Assembly (NCBI RefSeq): GCF_016817355.1
Contig: NZ_JADOTT010000003.1
Coordinates: forward strand, 124,001 to 188,000
Reading direction: 5' to 3'
DNA length: 64,000 nucleotides
Source: Maricaulis parjimensis
GTDB taxonomy: Bacteria > Pseudomonadota > Alphaproteobacteria > Caulobacterales > Maricaulaceae
Shown here: positions 63,355-64,000 of the stretch, one piece after another
Numbering within the stretch: the first letter of the stretch is position 1
Layout of the letters: each line of letters starts with the position of its first letter
The notes under the pieces: generated by a model
What the model saw: the letters and a program-made list of their open reading frames with translations, nothing else
Database searches by the model: none
What the model was told of the DNA's origin: nothing
Made by a program: the position numbers and the translations under genes

Positions 63355-64000
63355 TCAGATCGAGGTCAGCCAGTCCGGCTTCACATAGGGAAGCTTGAGG
63401 TCGTCAGCGACCGGCTTGTAGCAGATCTCGCCCTCGGCCGTATTCAGGCCGCGTGCCAGGTGCGGATTGTCGTTGAGGGCGGCTTTCGGACCCTTGTTCG
63501 CAATCTCCAGACCCAGCGGCAGGGTGGCATTGTTCAAGGCCAGCGTGGAGGTGCGGGCATAGGCACCCGGCATGTTGGCGACGCAATAATGCACGACATT
63601 GTCGATGATATAGGTCGGGTCATCATGCGTGGTGGCCTTGGAGGTCTCGAAGCATCCACCTTGGTCGATCGCGATGTCGACCAGCACGGCGCCGTCCTTC
63701 ATCTCTTTCAGCATGTCGCGCGTGACCAGTTTCGGGGCTGCAGCACCCGGGATCAGCACGGCACCGATGACCACATCGGCTTCCGTCACGGCCTGTTCCA
63801 GCGCAGCCTGCGTGGAATAGGCGGTCTTTACGGAACCGGAGAATTGCTCGTCCAGCTCGGCCAGGCGCTTGTTGGAGCGGTCGAACACGGTGACATCGGC
63901 GCGGGCACCGATCGCCATTTCCGCGGCATGCGTACCGGCGACACCGCCACCGATGATCACGACCTTGGCCGGCAGAACGCCCGGCACACCGCCCAGCATC
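63355..64000 (-). CDS. ald: Alanine dehydrogenase (5' truncated by window)
   Basis: The C-terminal 214 residues of alanine dehydrogenase reach the window's right edge. The Rossmann NAD-binding motif VVIIGGGVAGTHAAEMAIGA, the adjacent VTVFDRS and the conserved GAVLIPGAAAPKLVTRDMLKEMKDG are clear, as are NMPGAYARTST and the C-terminal AEGEICYKPVADDL. It converts alanine to pyruvate and ammonia with NAD. The N-terminal half is outside the window. Confidence 0.95.
   Translation of the reverse strand, partial: MLGGVPGVLPAKVVIIGGGVAGTHAAEMAIGARADVTVFDRSNKRLAELDEQFSGSVKTAYSTQAALEQAVTEADVVIGAVLIPGAAAPKLVTRDMLKEMKDGAVLVDIAIDQGGCFETSKATTHDDPTYIIDNVVHYCVANMPGAYARTSTLALNNATLPLGLEIANKGPKAALNDNPHLARGLNTAEGEICYKPVADDLKLPYVKPDWLTSI

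Overview
The window is about 63% GC by eye and gene-dense. It looks like a chromosomal segment of a stalked/flagellated alphaproteobacterium related to Caulobacter, Maricaulis or Hyphomonas. I infer this from the fliQ-fliR-flhB-cckA order, the CtrA-type boxes in flagellar promoters, the alphaproteobacterial SOS box (GTTC-N7-GTTC) before recA, the ATPase inhibitor zeta gene beside purC, the small-type PurL with PurS and PurQ, and the many TonB/lipoprotein genes. No plasmid, phage, CRISPR or IS signature was seen.

Layout. 1-3100: the end of an unknown gene, a STAS-like gene, fliP-fliO, and divergent flgB-flgC-fliE sharing a promoter region with a perfect CtrA box. 3182-10976: a surface di-haem peroxidase lipoprotein facing three tandem DUF885 metallopeptidase-like lipoproteins. 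11093-15786: fliQ-fliR-flhB-cckA. 15799-22615: a small membrane protein, mltF, recA, alaS and two small proteins. 22801-28684: icd, trmJ, a DUF2218 gene, a beta-lactamase-fold hydrolase, rpsD and small membrane or lipoprotein genes. 28688-32589: an otsA-otsB-GH15 trehalose operon. 32778-34213: bolA, an aldo/keto reductase and grxD. 34336-35897: a YHS protein and an M28 peptidase. 35974-45052: purine synthesis (purB, purC, purS, purQ, purL), interrupted by an esterase gene, a REP-like double hairpin, the zeta subunit gene and a few small genes. 45333-49817: two RDD membrane proteins, a threonine-synthase-like enzyme and an amidohydrolase. 49827-55211: radC, map, a second M28 peptidase, a thioesterase, sfsA and a MoaB/CinA-like gene. 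55323-57184: a von Willebrand A lipoprotein and tRNA-Leu(UAA). 57283-60627: a PepSY protein, a TonB receptor and a DUF2946 gene, probably for metal uptake. 60717-64000: an AlkA-like glycosylase, a nitronate monooxygenase, a HAD phosphatase and a truncated ald.

How it fits together. Flagellar export genes sit beside cckA, the top kinase of the CtrA phosphorelay, and CtrA-like sites lie in front of two of the flagellar operons. Several secreted peptidases (three DUF885, two M28), lipoproteins and TonB uptake suit an oligotrophic, protein-scavenging marine bacterium. Most of the window is ordinary core genome. The parts most worth a second look are the DUF885 triplet, the methionine-rich TonB/PepSY/DUF2946 module, the REP-like double hairpin inside the pur operon, and the CtrA/GANTC-rich flagellar promoters.
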